48,950 nt of DNA from NCBI RefSeq assembly GCF_001187915.1, contig NZ_LGIU01000003.1, positions 1-48,950 on the forward strand. The letters run 5' to 3'. Position numbers and translations under genes: made by a program. Below, in pieces: positions 8,328 to 16,194 of this stretch. The DNA is from Arthrobacter sp. RIT-PI-e (lineage in GTDB: Bacteria > Actinomycetota > Actinomycetes > Actinomycetales > Micrococcaceae). The notes beneath the pieces are model-generated. The model saw only the letters and a list, made by a program, of their open reading frames with translations. It had not been told where the DNA came from and did not search any database. Position 1 is the stretch's first letter, and each line of letters begins with the position of its first letter.

Positions 8328-9734
8328 CTAGGAGAAATCGGCCTTCCTGATCAGACCGTGCACACCCACGGTCCGGTCCACCACCTGCGACACCGCGAAG
8401 TCGGCGGCGGCGGAGAGGTAGGCGTAGGCCACAGCCCGGTCCATGCCGCGATCGTTCTGCAGGAAGTCCAGCGCATTGACGATGGCTCGCCGCATCGCGA
8501 TGTTCAGGTCGCTGGTGATCTCCCCGGCGAGTCCGGCGGGATCGGAGAGCCCGATCGGGATCCACGCGTCGGCGGTCTCGCCGAACGGGTAGGTGTAGGC
8601 GACGGACGGGGCGTCGCCGGAGCCGGGCTTGCAGACGGTCAACCGGAAGGTCCCGCGCAGGGAACCCTCCATGGCCGTCAGGGCCACCTCGCCGTCGCCC
8701 ATCCCCATGTGCGGATCGCCCACGTAGAACAGGGCGCCGTCGGCATTGACCGGGAGGTAGAAGGTGGAACCCGGGCCGAGGTGGCGGATGTCGATGTTGC
8801 CGCCGCCCAGGGTGGGTGGGACCGAGTTGGCCTCCGGGGAGGTGAGCCCGTCGGCGTCCGCGAACGCCACGCCCATCATGCCGAAGAAGGGACGCAGCGG
8901 GAACCGGACGGACATGTCGCCGCTGGTCATCACGCCCTTGCCGTCCTCGATCGGCGTGAACACCGACACGTTGCCGTAGTCGGAGGGGATGCCGGAGGAA
9001 CGGTTGTCCGTCTCCACGGGCGGCATGACCTCGTCCAGGGTGATCCCGGCGGGCGGCTGGACATCGGGCCGCACGGCGAGCCCGCCCTTCCCATGACGGC
9101 TCGAGACCACACCGTAGGGGACGCGCGGAACGGATTCCAGCGTCTCGATCTTCAGCACGTCGCCCGGCTCCGCGCCCTCCACCGCCACCGGCCCGGTCAC
9201 GATGTGCGGGCCGTCGACGTCGAAGTCGCGGGGTGTCCGGTTGTACTCCGCGGCGATGATCGCCGCGTCCTCGAGGACGCTCTCCTGCGGTACGCCGAGG
9301 GCACCGAAGTACTCGCGCGGGTCCCGGCCCTGGTCCTCGAGGATCCCCTCGTGGGACATGGAGTCGATCGTGACCGTCCGGCCGGAACCGATGGTCATCA
9401 CGGGGGTGGCATGGACGGTGGGGACGTACCCCCACAGCACCTCGTCCGGGGTGGACGCGAGGTAGGCGTCGCCCAGAATGGTGCCCGCGTTCGGCTGGAG
9501 GATCTCACCGAATCCGCCGAAGGAGGGCGTCGGCCCGCTTCCGGGAGAGGTCGGCGACGGCGAGCCGCCCGCTGCACCGCCGGCGGGTGCACCACCGGAG
9601 GCCGGTACCGCCCCGCTGCAGGCCGAGGCCGCGGTCATGGTACCGAGCGCGGCCACGACCCCCATGAAACGTCTTCTCCCGAGACCCTTCGCGAGGGCCT
9701 CCGCTGCGTCCCTGCCGAACGTGTCACTCATCAT
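8328..9734 (-). CDS. Exported acetamidase/formamidase family protein (Tat, lipobox)
   Basis: Protein of 468 aa of the FmdA/AmdA family (PF03069), whose members hydrolyse short amides such as formamide and acetamide to ammonia and the acid. Family features include VHATPVMTIGSG, EGAEPGDVLKI, VGDPHMGMGDGEV and the His/Asp-rich mid-region. The N-terminus carries a twin-arginine motif (GRRRFMG) followed by a hydrophobic stretch ending in ASAC at residue 39, a lipobox. A Gly/Ser/Pro linker follows, so the enzyme is probably Tat-exported and lipid-anchored. Two ATGs are adjacent (9734, 9731) after AAGGAGAAC; the second has the better spacing. Substrate is inferred from the family only. Confidence 0.85.
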   Translation of the reverse strand: MMSDTFGRDAAEALAKGLGRRRFMGVVAALGTMTAASACSGAVPASGGAPAGGAAGGSPSPTSPGSGPTPSFGGFGEILQPNAGTILGDAYLASTPDEVLWGYVPTVHATPVMTIGSGRTVTIDSMSHEGILEDQGRDPREYFGALGVPQESVLEDAAIIAAEYNRTPRDFDVDGPHIVTGPVAVEGAEPGDVLKIETLESVPRVPYGVVSSRHGKGGLAVRPDVQPPAGITLDEVMPPVETDNRSSGIPSDYGNVSVFTPIEDGKGVMTSGDMSVRFPLRPFFGMMGVAFADADGLTSPEANSVPPTLGGGNIDIRHLGPGSTFYLPVNADGALFYVGDPHMGMGDGEVALTAMEGSLRGTFRLTVCKPGSGDAPSVAYTYPFGETADAWIPIGLSDPAGLAGEITSDLNIAMRRAIVNALDFLQNDRGMDRAVAYAYLSAAADFAVSQVVDRTVGVHGLIRKADFS

Positions 9735-9858
9735 GTTCTCCTTGCTCGAGGTGAGTGACGACGCTAACGGGCTCCCGTTTCCGGTTCGTGTCCGGGATGT
9801 GTCGGCGACCGGGCCACCCGTCCGCGTGGACCTCCGCCGGGGACGGTGACGGAACCGG

Positions 9859-10104
9859 TCAGGGCCCCACGCGGACGACCCTGCTCCTCCGCCGCCGGGA
9901 CCGGACCACGTGCGTCACCCGGACCACGGTCCGGACGGACCACGCGAGAACGAGGAGGACACCGAGGGTCAGCACCAGCTGGTCCGTCCCCGTCCAGTGC
10001 CCCTCACCCCCGTGGATCGCAGCCGGTAACACCAGCAGGAGCAGGACCATCATGCCGATCGACTGGAGCGAGGCGTCGTGCCGGTAGGACTCGTTCTTCT
10101 TCAT
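9859..10104 (-). CDS. Small two-helix membrane protein
   Basis: Hypothetical protein of 81 aa. Two hydrophobic segments are visible (about residues 15-31 and 42-60), joined by a short loop (HGGEGHWTGTDQ) and followed by a strongly basic tail rich in Arg. The ATG at 10104 gives MKKNESYRHD. The frame is open far upstream, but that part overlaps the kinase gene and is Arg-rich shadow sequence. The Shine-Dalgarno is weak (AGGGTGG). It lies 17 bp downstream of the TmrB-like gene on the same strand, so the two may be cotranscribed. No family assigned. Confidence 0.6.
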   Translation of the reverse strand: MKKNESYRHDASLQSIGMMVLLLLVLPAAIHGGEGHWTGTDQLVLTLGVLLVLAWSVRTVVRVTHVVRSRRRRSRVVRVGP

Positions 10105-10121
10105 GGCCACCCTGCAGTCTC

Positions 10122-10649
10122 TCAGACAGCCACGGCGACCTGCGCCGCGATCCGTTCGGCGGCCTCCGCCGGGGTGATCGAGGTGGTGTCGATCACGTGC
10201 GCCTCGTCGCCCAGCCAGGTACGGAACGCCTCCGCGTAGGGGGCGAGGTACGTGAAGCGGAACGTGGAAGGCCCCAGCACGGCGTCGTTCCGTATCCGTT
10301 CCCTGAGCGTGTCCTGGTCGGAGTGGAGCACGAAGTGGTGCACGGGGATGTGATGTGAGGCCAGCCCCGCGCTGATCTCCCGCCAGTACGCCTCCACCAG
10401 TACCGTCATCGGCATCACGAGGGTTCCTCCGGTGTAGTCGAGGACGCTGCGTGCGGTCTCGACCACGAGCTCCCGCCACGGCCGCCAGTGCTGGAAGTTG
10501 TCGGTCTCCGGGAGCCCCGGGTGGATGTCCATCAGCGTCTCCCCCACCTTCTCGGCGTCGAGCACCAGGGAGTCCGGGATCAGGTGCTGCACGAGGGGCG
10601 CGGTGGTGGTCTTGCCTGCGCCGTGGGTTCCGTTCAGCCAGACGATCAT
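10122..10649 (-). CDS. TmrB-like P-loop kinase / ATP-binding protein
   Basis: Protein of 175 aa with an N-terminal Walker A motif (NGTHGAGKTT, residues 6-15). The layout matches the TmrB family: MIVWLNGTHGAGKTT, then LVLDAEKVGETL, RELVVETARSVLDY, LVMPMTVL and a C-terminal VIDTTSITPAEAAERI. In Bacillus TmrB confers tunicamycin resistance; many relatives are uncharacterised nucleotide-binding proteins, so resistance cannot be concluded here. Cytoplasmic. It shares a divergent promoter region with the beta-lactamase-like gene. Confidence 0.8.
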   Translation of the reverse strand: MIVWLNGTHGAGKTTTAPLVQHLIPDSLVLDAEKVGETLMDIHPGLPETDNFQHWRPWRELVVETARSVLDYTGGTLVMPMTVLVEAYWREISAGLASHHIPVHHFVLHSDQDTLRERIRNDAVLGPSTFRFTYLAPYAEAFRTWLGDEAHVIDTTSITPAEAAERIAAQVAVAV

Positions 10650-10735
10650 CGACCCAGCGTAGTGATACCGCGCCGGACCGCCGTCCGTCCGGGAGAGAAT
10701 GAGGGATGCATCTTCGAGGACGGCCGGTGGACAGG

Positions 10736-11632
10736 ATGAGCGCAGCTCCCGGATACCAGAACGGACGGCGGTCGGCCGCCGCGCTGCGCCGACGCCGCAT
10801 CCTCCTCCGCACCCTCGCTGTCCTCCCGGTGCTCGTGGTCGCCGGCCTGCTGCTGGTGCACTTCGCGGCCACCGACCCCCGGACGACGTCGGACGACGCG
10901 CAGGGCCGGCAGCCGCCCGCGGCAGCGGCTCCCGCCTCCCTGGACGACCGGATCGCGGCGATCATCGCGGATGCCGGTGACTGCCGCGTGGCGGTGGCTG
11001 TGGCCGATGTCTCGGGCGACGTCGTCGAGACCTACGGTGACGATTCCAGGTTCTTCGCCGCCAGCACGGCCAAGATCATCACGGCCGCCGCCTACTACCA
11101 CCTGGTGGAGGGCGGGCAGCTGCGTCTCGACGAGCAACTGGGGGACTTCGATGCCGCGTTCCAGCTCCAGGCCATGATCAACGACAGCAACAACGATGCA
11201 TGGTTGCTGCTCATGCAGCGGATCGGGTACCCGGAGCTGATCGACTACGCCGCGTCGATCGGGATCACCTACGACCCGGAGGAGAACCTCCTCACGGCGA
11301 CCGACCTCGCGGTCGTCCTGAGGGGCCTCGACAACGGAGTGCTGCTCGATGCGGAGGACACCGCGCAGCTGCTCGGCTTCATGCAGGACACCAACAACGA
11401 GGACCTCATCCCTGCGGCCTCCCGCGCGGACATCACCGTGCACCACAAGTACGGGGAGGTGGAGGGCAACCTGCACGACGCCGCCCTCCTCAGCGACGGC
11501 ACTGCCACCTTCGCGCTGGTGGTGCTCACCGAGGACCCGCGGGATCCCGCCACCGACGACGTCGACCAGATCCAGCTGATCCGCTCCGTCACCCAGGCCG
11601 TCGAGGACACGCTCCTCCCCACCGGCCGCTGA
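10736..11632 (+). CDS. Membrane-anchored class A beta-lactamase-like serine hydrolase
   Basis: Protein of 298 aa with an N-terminal basic stretch and one membrane helix (about residues 25-45), then an extracytoplasmic beta-lactamase/transpeptidase-like domain (PF13354 type). Numbered from the ATG at 10736, the SxxK motif is Ser110-Thr-Ala-Lys113, the SxN motif is Ser151-Asn-Asn153, and the KTG position reads Lys238-Tyr-Gly240 inside HKYGEVEG. The deviation at KTG and the absence of an obvious omega-loop Glu argue against a classical beta-lactamase; a cell-wall or unknown hydrolase role is equally possible. An in-frame ATG at 10706 is the alternative start, but the GGTGG before 10736 fits better. 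Confidence 0.8.
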   Translation: MSAAPGYQNGRRSAAALRRRRILLRTLAVLPVLVVAGLLLVHFAATDPRTTSDDAQGRQPPAAAAPASLDDRIAAIIADAGDCRVAVAVADVSGDVVETYGDDSRFFAASTAKIITAAAYYHLVEGGQLRLDEQLGDFDAAFQLQAMINDSNNDAWLLLMQRIGYPELIDYAASIGITYDPEENLLTATDLAVVLRGLDNGVLLDAEDTAQLLGFMQDTNNEDLIPAASRADITVHHKYGEVEGNLHDAALLSDGTATFALVVLTEDPRDPATDDVDQIQLIRSVTQAVEDTLLPTGR

Positions 11633-11805
11633 GCAGCACGCCCCGGGACCGTACCCTCGAACACGCCACCGCCGGGTCATGATGATCGCCGAGCGGCTGC
11701 ACGTCATCGACACGGAGGAGGCCCCGGACCAGGCCCGAGGAGGACGTCCTCCAGGCCGACCACAGCGGGTGCGCCCGGATCCCCGGGGAGCCCGGCGAGA
11801 ACCCG

Positions 11806-12552
11806 TCAGTGATCCGACGTCGCCGCGGGTCGTGCCATGGGCGGGCTCAGGTACTCGCTCCTGACGGTGAAGACGGCGGCCGGAGCGCCCTTAGAGCGGG
11901 CCACCTTCCGGCCGGTACCGATCAGGGCACCGCTCATCTTCCGCGTGAAGTTGCCGGCGTCGAGCTTCTCGGTGTTCCAGACGGCCTCGTAGACGTGGCG
12001 CAGCTGGTAGAGCGCGAACTCCTCCGGGACGAGCTTGGCGGCGGTGAGCGTGTACTCGATCTTTCCCGCCAGCCGCTCGAGCGCCGTGGTGAGGATCTCG
12101 CGGTGGTCGAAGGCCAGCTCCTCGTGGTCGAGGACCTCGCGGACCGGCTTCCAGTGGGCGGCGGAGGCGTCGCTCCCCGGGGCGAGCTCGGGCAGGGAAC
12201 GGCCGTCCGTGGCGAGCAGGGCGAGATGCGCGACGGAGACGACGCGCATCCGCGGATCCCGCTCCGGGGAGCTGTAGGTGGCGAGCTGCTCGACATGGGC
12301 GCGGTGGGTCGCCAGATCCAGACCGGTCTCCTCGGCCAGCTCGCGCCATGCGGCGTGTTCGGCATCCTCGTCGGGTCCCACGAACCCGCCGGGCAGGGCG
12401 AGGGCGTCCTTGAACGGGTGCATGCCACGGCGGATGAAGGGCGCGTGCAGGGTGCTGCCGGTGACCGCGAGGACCACCAGGTCCACGGTCAGGGCCACGG
12501 ACGGGTACTCGGCGGGGTCGTAGTCCTCGAGGAACCTCTCCTGGGTGCTCAC
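11806..12552 (-). CDS. nrtR: NrtR-type Nudix regulator of NAD metabolism
   Basis: Protein of 248 aa with an N-terminal Nudix domain and a C-terminal winged helix. This is the architecture of NrtR, a repressor of NAD biosynthesis and salvage genes that senses ADP-ribose or related nucleotides. The Nudix box is complete: G-x5-E-x7-REL-AEE-TGL, starting at GFVGPDE near residue 70, so hydrolase activity may be retained. The C-terminal part (FALYQLRHVYEAVW, DAGNFTRKM) matches the DNA-binding domain. The start is a GTG at 12552 that overlaps the nadR stop as GTGA; no better start exists in the longer open frame. It is the last gene of pnuC-nadR-nrtR. Confidence 0.9.
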   Translation of the reverse strand: MSTQERFLEDYDPAEYPSVALTVDLVVLAVTGSTLHAPFIRRGMHPFKDALALPGGFVGPDEDAEHAAWRELAEETGLDLATHRAHVEQLATYSSPERDPRMRVVSVAHLALLATDGRSLPELAPGSDASAAHWKPVREVLDHEELAFDHREILTTALERLAGKIEYTLTAAKLVPEEFALYQLRHVYEAVWNTEKLDAGNFTRKMSGALIGTGRKVARSKGAPAAVFTVRSEYLSPPMARPAATSDH

Positions 12553-13655
12553 TCCACGCCTGCCAGGACGGTGCGTGTTGCCCAGGGCGGGGAGGTGAAG
12601 CGGTGACGTCGGGGGATGACGAGGTCGATGATCCCGGTCGCGGTCCTCATGCGCCGCTCGTGGTCGCCGGAGACGAGGATCCAGGAGTGGCCGGCGGCCG
12701 TGAGCTCCTCCTCGAACCATTCGGTCATCTCAGCCCGCGGGTGCTCGGCCTCCCGCCAGCCGTCGTCCTCGAAGGCCACACCGTGGTGGTCGGTGATCAG
12801 GTAGAGGTCGCGGCGCGGCAGCTGCTGGACGGCGCGGTACGAGCCGTGGCTGTGCTCCCCGATGTAGATCCTCTCGAAGAGGGAGGTGGCGATCGAGTCG
12901 GTGTCGGCGATGACCAGCGGGCAGCGCGCCGCCGCCTCGTTCTCCAGCTCGTTCTGCCGCTCGCCGATGACGGTGAAGTCCTCGGAGGTCCATACGAGGT
13001 CCGGGACCTCGGCCCCGGGGGACGTCATCTGCAGCGCGGCGAGCTTGTCGTAGGTGTACTGGCGGCCGAACTCGGGTACGTCGACGAGCTCGGGGTAGCT
13101 GCTGCGGTAGTGCTCGGTCAGGGCTCCTGCGAGGGTGCTGGTGCCCGTGGACTCGGCGCCGACGAGGATGATGCGCACGGCCAGGTCCTGCCGGGCGGGC
13201 TTGATGATGTTCCTCCAGGCCGCGGTGAGGTTGTCGCGGCAGAGCGTCCCGCTGACCGGGTAGGTGGTGCGGGCGGCGTCCACCAGGACGTGCGCGGCGC
13301 CGAAATGCCCGGCCAGCTCCTCTCCGTACTCCTCGGAGCTGAAGACGGTGTCGACGGCGGTGATGCCGTTCGTCCGCAGGGCGATGCGCAGCGCCTCGTC
13401 ATGTGCCCGCCAGATGTCCGGGGAGTCGTAGTCCTCGGGGCAGTCGTTCGGCATCCCGATGACCTGCACGTCCGTCCCGTCGAACTCGGCGGCCAGCCAC
13501 CGCACGCGGTCGGCCACGCCGATGTTCTCGAACCGGTTGCCGAGGACGACGACGGCGAGGTGCGCGCTGGCTACGGCGGCGGTACGGATGAGGTGCCGGT
13601 GGCCGGCGTGGGGTGGGTAGAACTTGCCGATGACGACGCCCTGCCCGGTGGTCAT
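12549..13655 (-). CDS. nadR: NadR-type NMN adenylyltransferase / ribosylnicotinamide kinase
   Basis: Bifunctional salvage enzyme of 368 aa. The N-terminal nucleotidyltransferase domain has GKFYPPHAGHRHLI with the HxGH motif at residues 15-18, for NMN to NAD. The C-terminal kinase domain has the P-loop GAESTGTSTL near residue 175, for nicotinamide riboside to NMN, and the DVPEFGRQYTYDK segment typical of NadR. There is no N-terminal helix-turn-helix as in enterobacterial NadR, so regulation is left to NrtR. The ATG at 13655 overlaps the pnuC stop by 4 bp (ATGA). Confidence 0.93.
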   Translation of the reverse strand: MTTGQGVVIGKFYPPHAGHRHLIRTAAVASAHLAVVVLGNRFENIGVADRVRWLAAEFDGTDVQVIGMPNDCPEDYDSPDIWRAHDEALRIALRTNGITAVDTVFSSEEYGEELAGHFGAAHVLVDAARTTYPVSGTLCRDNLTAAWRNIIKPARQDLAVRIILVGAESTGTSTLAGALTEHYRSSYPELVDVPEFGRQYTYDKLAALQMTSPGAEVPDLVWTSEDFTVIGERQNELENEAAARCPLVIADTDSIATSLFERIYIGEHSHGSYRAVQQLPRRDLYLITDHHGVAFEDDGWREAEHPRAEMTEWFEEELTAAGHSWILVSGDHERRMRTATGIIDLVIPRRHRFTSPPWATRTVLAGVE

Positions 13656-14308
13656 GCCGCCACCTTCTCGACGCCGGAGGTGGCGGCCCCGGTGCGGGTG
13701 CGCCTCCAGTCGACGAGACCGTAGACGCACAGTGCGGTGAAGCCGATGTAGAGGATGGCGGTCAGGTTCAGGCCGCGGGAGAAGTACAGCGGCACGCTCA
13801 CGAGGTCGATCGCGATCCACACGTACCAGTGCTGGAAGATCTTCTTGGCCTGCCCGTAGGTCGCCAGCAGGGAAGCTGCGAGGACGAAGGCGTCGGGCCA
13901 GGGAACCTCGGAGTCGGTGCCGTGGGTGAGGATCATGGCGATGCCGATCGTGGCGAGGACGACGGCGCCGAGTCCGGTGACGATCTCGGTGCGACCGGCG
14001 TCCCGGATGGGCAGATCGCCGGTGTCCTCGGTGTTCCTGGCCCCGCGGACCCAGTTGTACCAGCCGTAGACGGCCACGGAGGCGAAGACGGCCTGCAATA
14101 CGGTCTCGCCGTAGAGACCGGCGCCGAGGAACAGGATCATGAAGGCGATGTTGTTGACGATGCCGACCGGCCAGTTCCAGGACTTCTGCCGGGCGACGCC
14201 GTAGACACAGGCGGCTCCGGTGACGAACCCGATGACCTCGATCCAGCTGACGGGCGCTCCGAGCAGGGTGGCTGCCGGGGAGTTCATCCAGTCCAGTACT
14301 GCGTCCAT
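13652..14308 (-). CDS. pnuC: PnuC nicotinamide riboside transporter
   Basis: Integral membrane protein of 218 aa with about seven hydrophobic helices. The PnuC fold is shown by GFVTGAACVYGVARQKSWNW, the conserved NIAFMILFL segment and WYNWVRG. It takes up nicotinamide riboside by facilitated diffusion, and phosphorylation by the coupled NadR traps it. The ATG at 14308 lies downstream of an AGGAG sequence; the open frame goes back only 8 codons more, into the palindromic operator. First gene of the NAD salvage operon. Confidence 0.94.
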   Translation of the reverse strand: MDAVLDWMNSPAATLLGAPVSWIEVIGFVTGAACVYGVARQKSWNWPVGIVNNIAFMILFLGAGLYGETVLQAVFASVAVYGWYNWVRGARNTEDTGDLPIRDAGRTEIVTGLGAVVLATIGIAMILTHGTDSEVPWPDAFVLAASLLATYGQAKKIFQHWYVWIAIDLVSVPLYFSRGLNLTAILYIGFTALCVYGLVDWRRTRTGAATSGVEKVAA

Positions 14309-14321
14309 GTCTCGCTCCTGA

Positions 14322-14344
14322 TTTATTGTCAATCTGACAATAAA
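14322..14344. promoter_or_regulatory. Perfect 23-bp palindrome, likely NrtR operator
   Basis: TTTATTGTCA (14322-14331) and TGACAATAAA (14335-14344) are exact inverted repeats around the 3-nt spacer ATC, starting 13 bp upstream of the pnuC ATG. It is AT-rich in a GC-rich genome and is the only such element here. The nrtR gene in the same operon makes NrtR the obvious ligand; this is an inference from context. Confidence 0.75.
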
Positions 14345-14379
14345 GATTCTACGTCATTCTCCTGCCCTGCGGAAGAACC

Positions 14380-14415
14380 GAGGAGGGGCGGTCCCGCGCG
14401 ATCCTGACCCTCCTC
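14380..14415 (-). terminator. Possible terminator at the end of the M15 peptidase gene
   Basis: An 8-bp perfect stem (14380-14387 with 14408-14415) encloses a 20-nt GC-rich loop. Its upstream arm overlaps the stop codon region of the peptidase gene. It could separate that gene from the pnuC promoter. Confidence 0.35.
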
Positions 14416-15154
14416 AGCGGTCGAGGATCGAGATGTACTCCTCGAGCACGGTGATGCCGCGCCCGTGCATGTCGGCAGCCGCTTCGGTGCCCACCCAGCG
14501 CAGGTGCCACGGCTCGTGGGTGTACCCCGTGAGTCCCTCGGCCCCGGCGGGGTAGCGGACGATGAACCCGTGACGCCAGACGTTCTCCGCGGCCCACGCT
14601 CCCGCCGGCGTCCGGGCGAAGCACGCCTGGAGCGCGCAGGCGTTGTCCGGTGTGCCGATGTCGACGGCGAGTCCCGTCTGGTGCTCGCTCGCCCCCGCGG
14701 GGGCCGAGATCCGCCCGGCCTCCTCGGCCCCGTAGATCTGGGTGTAGCTCTCGACGAGCCCGGCCTGCTGGTCGTAGGGCCTGTACCCGCTCACGGCCGT
14801 CATACCGATACCGGCTGAGCGGGCGGCGGCCAGGAGGTCCGTCAGATCGGCAGCCGCCATGGGTGCGAGCAGGGCGCCCTCGACGTCGACCAGGGACGTC
14901 GGGGCGAACGCCGGGTCCAGCGGGTGCTCGCGGTTCACCAGGAGCGGGGCCGTACCCTGCCGGACCTCGACCGGCACCTCCCGGGCCGTGGCGCCCGTGT
15001 ACCCCACGAGCAGGAGGCAGACGATCCCGATGACGGCGATGTGTGGAAGCGGGGAGCCCCGCCCCGGCTCGGCGTCCTCACCGTCCTGGACCCCTGCCGC
15101 CCGGACCTCGGCCCGCCTGGACCCGGATCCTGCGGAGGTGGTGTTCCGGGTCAT
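14414..15154 (-). CDS. M15 family D-Ala-D-Ala carboxypeptidase (VanY-like)
   Basis: Peptidoglycan peptidase of 246 aa, anchored by one N-terminal membrane helix (about residues 37-54) with the domain outside. Zinc and catalytic motifs of family M15B are present: SGYRPYDQQ, SEHQTGLAVDIG (the SxHxxGxAxD zinc motif) and EPWHLRWVG (catalytic Glu and zinc His). It would trim D-Ala from stem peptides. The ATG at 15154 gives MTRNTTSAG after an AAGGAG 11 nt upstream; an in-frame GTG directly behind that sequence is possible. It is a single gene, divergent from nothing and unrelated to the NAD operon. Confidence 0.88.
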   Translation of the reverse strand: MTRNTTSAGSGSRRAEVRAAGVQDGEDAEPGRGSPLPHIAVIGIVCLLLVGYTGATAREVPVEVRQGTAPLLVNREHPLDPAFAPTSLVDVEGALLAPMAAADLTDLLAAARSAGIGMTAVSGYRPYDQQAGLVESYTQIYGAEEAGRISAPAGASEHQTGLAVDIGTPDNACALQACFARTPAGAWAAENVWRHGFIVRYPAGAEGLTGYTHEPWHLRWVGTEAAADMHGRGITVLEEYISILDR

Positions 15155-15302
15155 CGCGGATACCACTCCTTCGGCAGAACGGGATGCTTGCTCCGCCCAC
15201 ACTACTGGCGGGTTCGGGCAGGCATCCGGAACCGGAACCGGAACCGGGAAAATGGTCGCGGCAGGGGCATGACGAGGAGAACATCATCGGGACGACGAAG
15301 AA

Positions 15303-15340
15303 CCGCCGGATCCCGGGGCTTCTGCCCCGGGATCCGGCGG
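15303..15340 (-). terminator. Terminator after tRNA-Ala
   Basis: A perfect 16-bp stem (15303-15318 with 15325-15340) with a 6-nt loop starts 8 bp beyond the tRNA 3' end. On the transcribed strand it is followed by TTCTTCGTC, a weak U-rich tail. Confidence 0.75.
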
Positions 15341-15347
15341 TTGTCGG

Positions 15348-15420
15348 TGGAGCTAAGGGGATTCGAACCCCTGACCCCCTGCATGCCATGCAGGTGCGCT
15401 ACCAGCTGCGCCATAGCCCC
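15348..15420 (-). tRNA. tRNA-Ala (anticodon GGC)
   Basis: The minus strand folds into a 73-nt cloverleaf: acceptor GGGGCTA/TAGCTCC, D arm GCGC, and anticodon stem CCTGC/GCAGG around the 7-nt loop ATGGCAT with anticodon GGC. The T arm has TTCGAAT between AGGGG and CCCCT. The discriminator is A. The 3' CCA is not encoded. It reads GCC and GCT alanine codons. Confidence 0.96.
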
Positions 15421-15513
15421 TCGCCTGCACTTGCTCCTTCGGGCTAACCTGCCGGAGCAACTCGTTCAGCCTAGTGGATCGTCAGCGCGTCGACAAATCG
15501 GCGGCGCGTGCCC

Positions 15514-16194
15514 TCAGCCCTCGAGCGGCTCGGAGGGCAGCGACCCCAGACCCACGTTGTGCTCGGTCAGCTGCCAGGAGAACAGTGCGTCCTTCCGGCC
15601 CACCACCTCGTGCACCTCGGACCAGTGGCAGTTGGACAGTCCGGCCAGCGCACCCCACCGCTCCGGGGGCAGGCCCATGAGGGCGGCGAGGGCGGCCCGG
15701 ATGGAACCACCGTGGCTGACCACCACCAGCGTCTCCCCCTCGGAGCTGCCCGCGACGGCGTCCGTGACGGCTGCGAGCATCCGTCGGCCCACGTCGAGCC
15801 GGCTCTCCGCCCCTCCCGCACGCACCTCGGGGTCCCCACCGCGCCAGGCGGCGTTGTCCTCCGGGAACCGCTCGTCGATCTGCGCGAAGGACAGACCCTG
15901 CCACCGTCCCGCATCGGTCTCCCGCAGGCGGGCGTCGTGACGCACCTCGAGTCCGGTGAGCGACGCCAGGGCCAGCGCGGTGTCCCGGGCGCGCCGGAGG
16001 TCCGAGGAGACGATCCTGGTGGGCTGACGTGTCAGGAGCACCTCGGCCGCACGGGCGGCCTGGTCCTGGCCGGTCGCGTCGAGGTCGATGTCCTCCTGCC
16101 CCTGGAACAGGCCCTTCCGGTTCCATTCCGTCCGGCCGTGCCGCCAGAAGATGATCCGACGCCCGGCCGGATCCTCGTAGGGGTGCGGTGTCAC
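15514..16194 (-). CDS. Histidine phosphatase family protein (GpgP-like)
   Basis: Protein of 226 aa of the phosphoglycerate-mutase-like histidine phosphatase superfamily. The phosphorylated His lies in FWRHGRTEWN near residue 19, with SSDLRRARDTA, ETDAGRWQG and SHGGSIRAAL carrying the other catalytic His and Arg. Its place directly behind rsfS and nadD matches the mycobacterial glucosyl-3-phosphoglycerate phosphatase gene (Rv2419c, from memory), so that activity is a fair guess; a generic phosphatase is the safe call. It overlaps rsfS by 4 bp, suggesting coupling. Cytoplasmic. Confidence 0.88.
   Translation of the reverse strand: MTPHPYEDPAGRRIIFWRHGRTEWNRKGLFQGQEDIDLDATGQDQAARAAEVLLTRQPTRIVSSDLRRARDTALALASLTGLEVRHDARLRETDAGRWQGLSFAQIDERFPEDNAAWRGGDPEVRAGGAESRLDVGRRMLAAVTDAVAGSSEGETLVVVSHGGSIRAALAALMGLPPERWGALAGLSNCHWSEVHEVVGRKDALFSWQLTEHNVGLGSLPSEPLEG

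Noticed and set aside
10122-10649. Calling the P-loop protein a tunicamycin resistance determinant
   Set aside because: Only family-level similarity is visible; most relatives are uncharacterised, so a resistance call is not supported.
11679-11864. Short 61-codon plus-strand ORF between the beta-lactamase-like gene and nrtR
   Set aside because: No ribosome binding site, Arg/Pro-rich composition typical of shadows, and it overlaps the end of nrtR. The region 11633-11805 holds nothing I can support.
15220-15250. ggaacc-type hexamer repeat near the tRNA terminator as a regulatory repeat
   Set aside because: Only about three short copies in an untranscribed gap; likely simple-sequence slippage.
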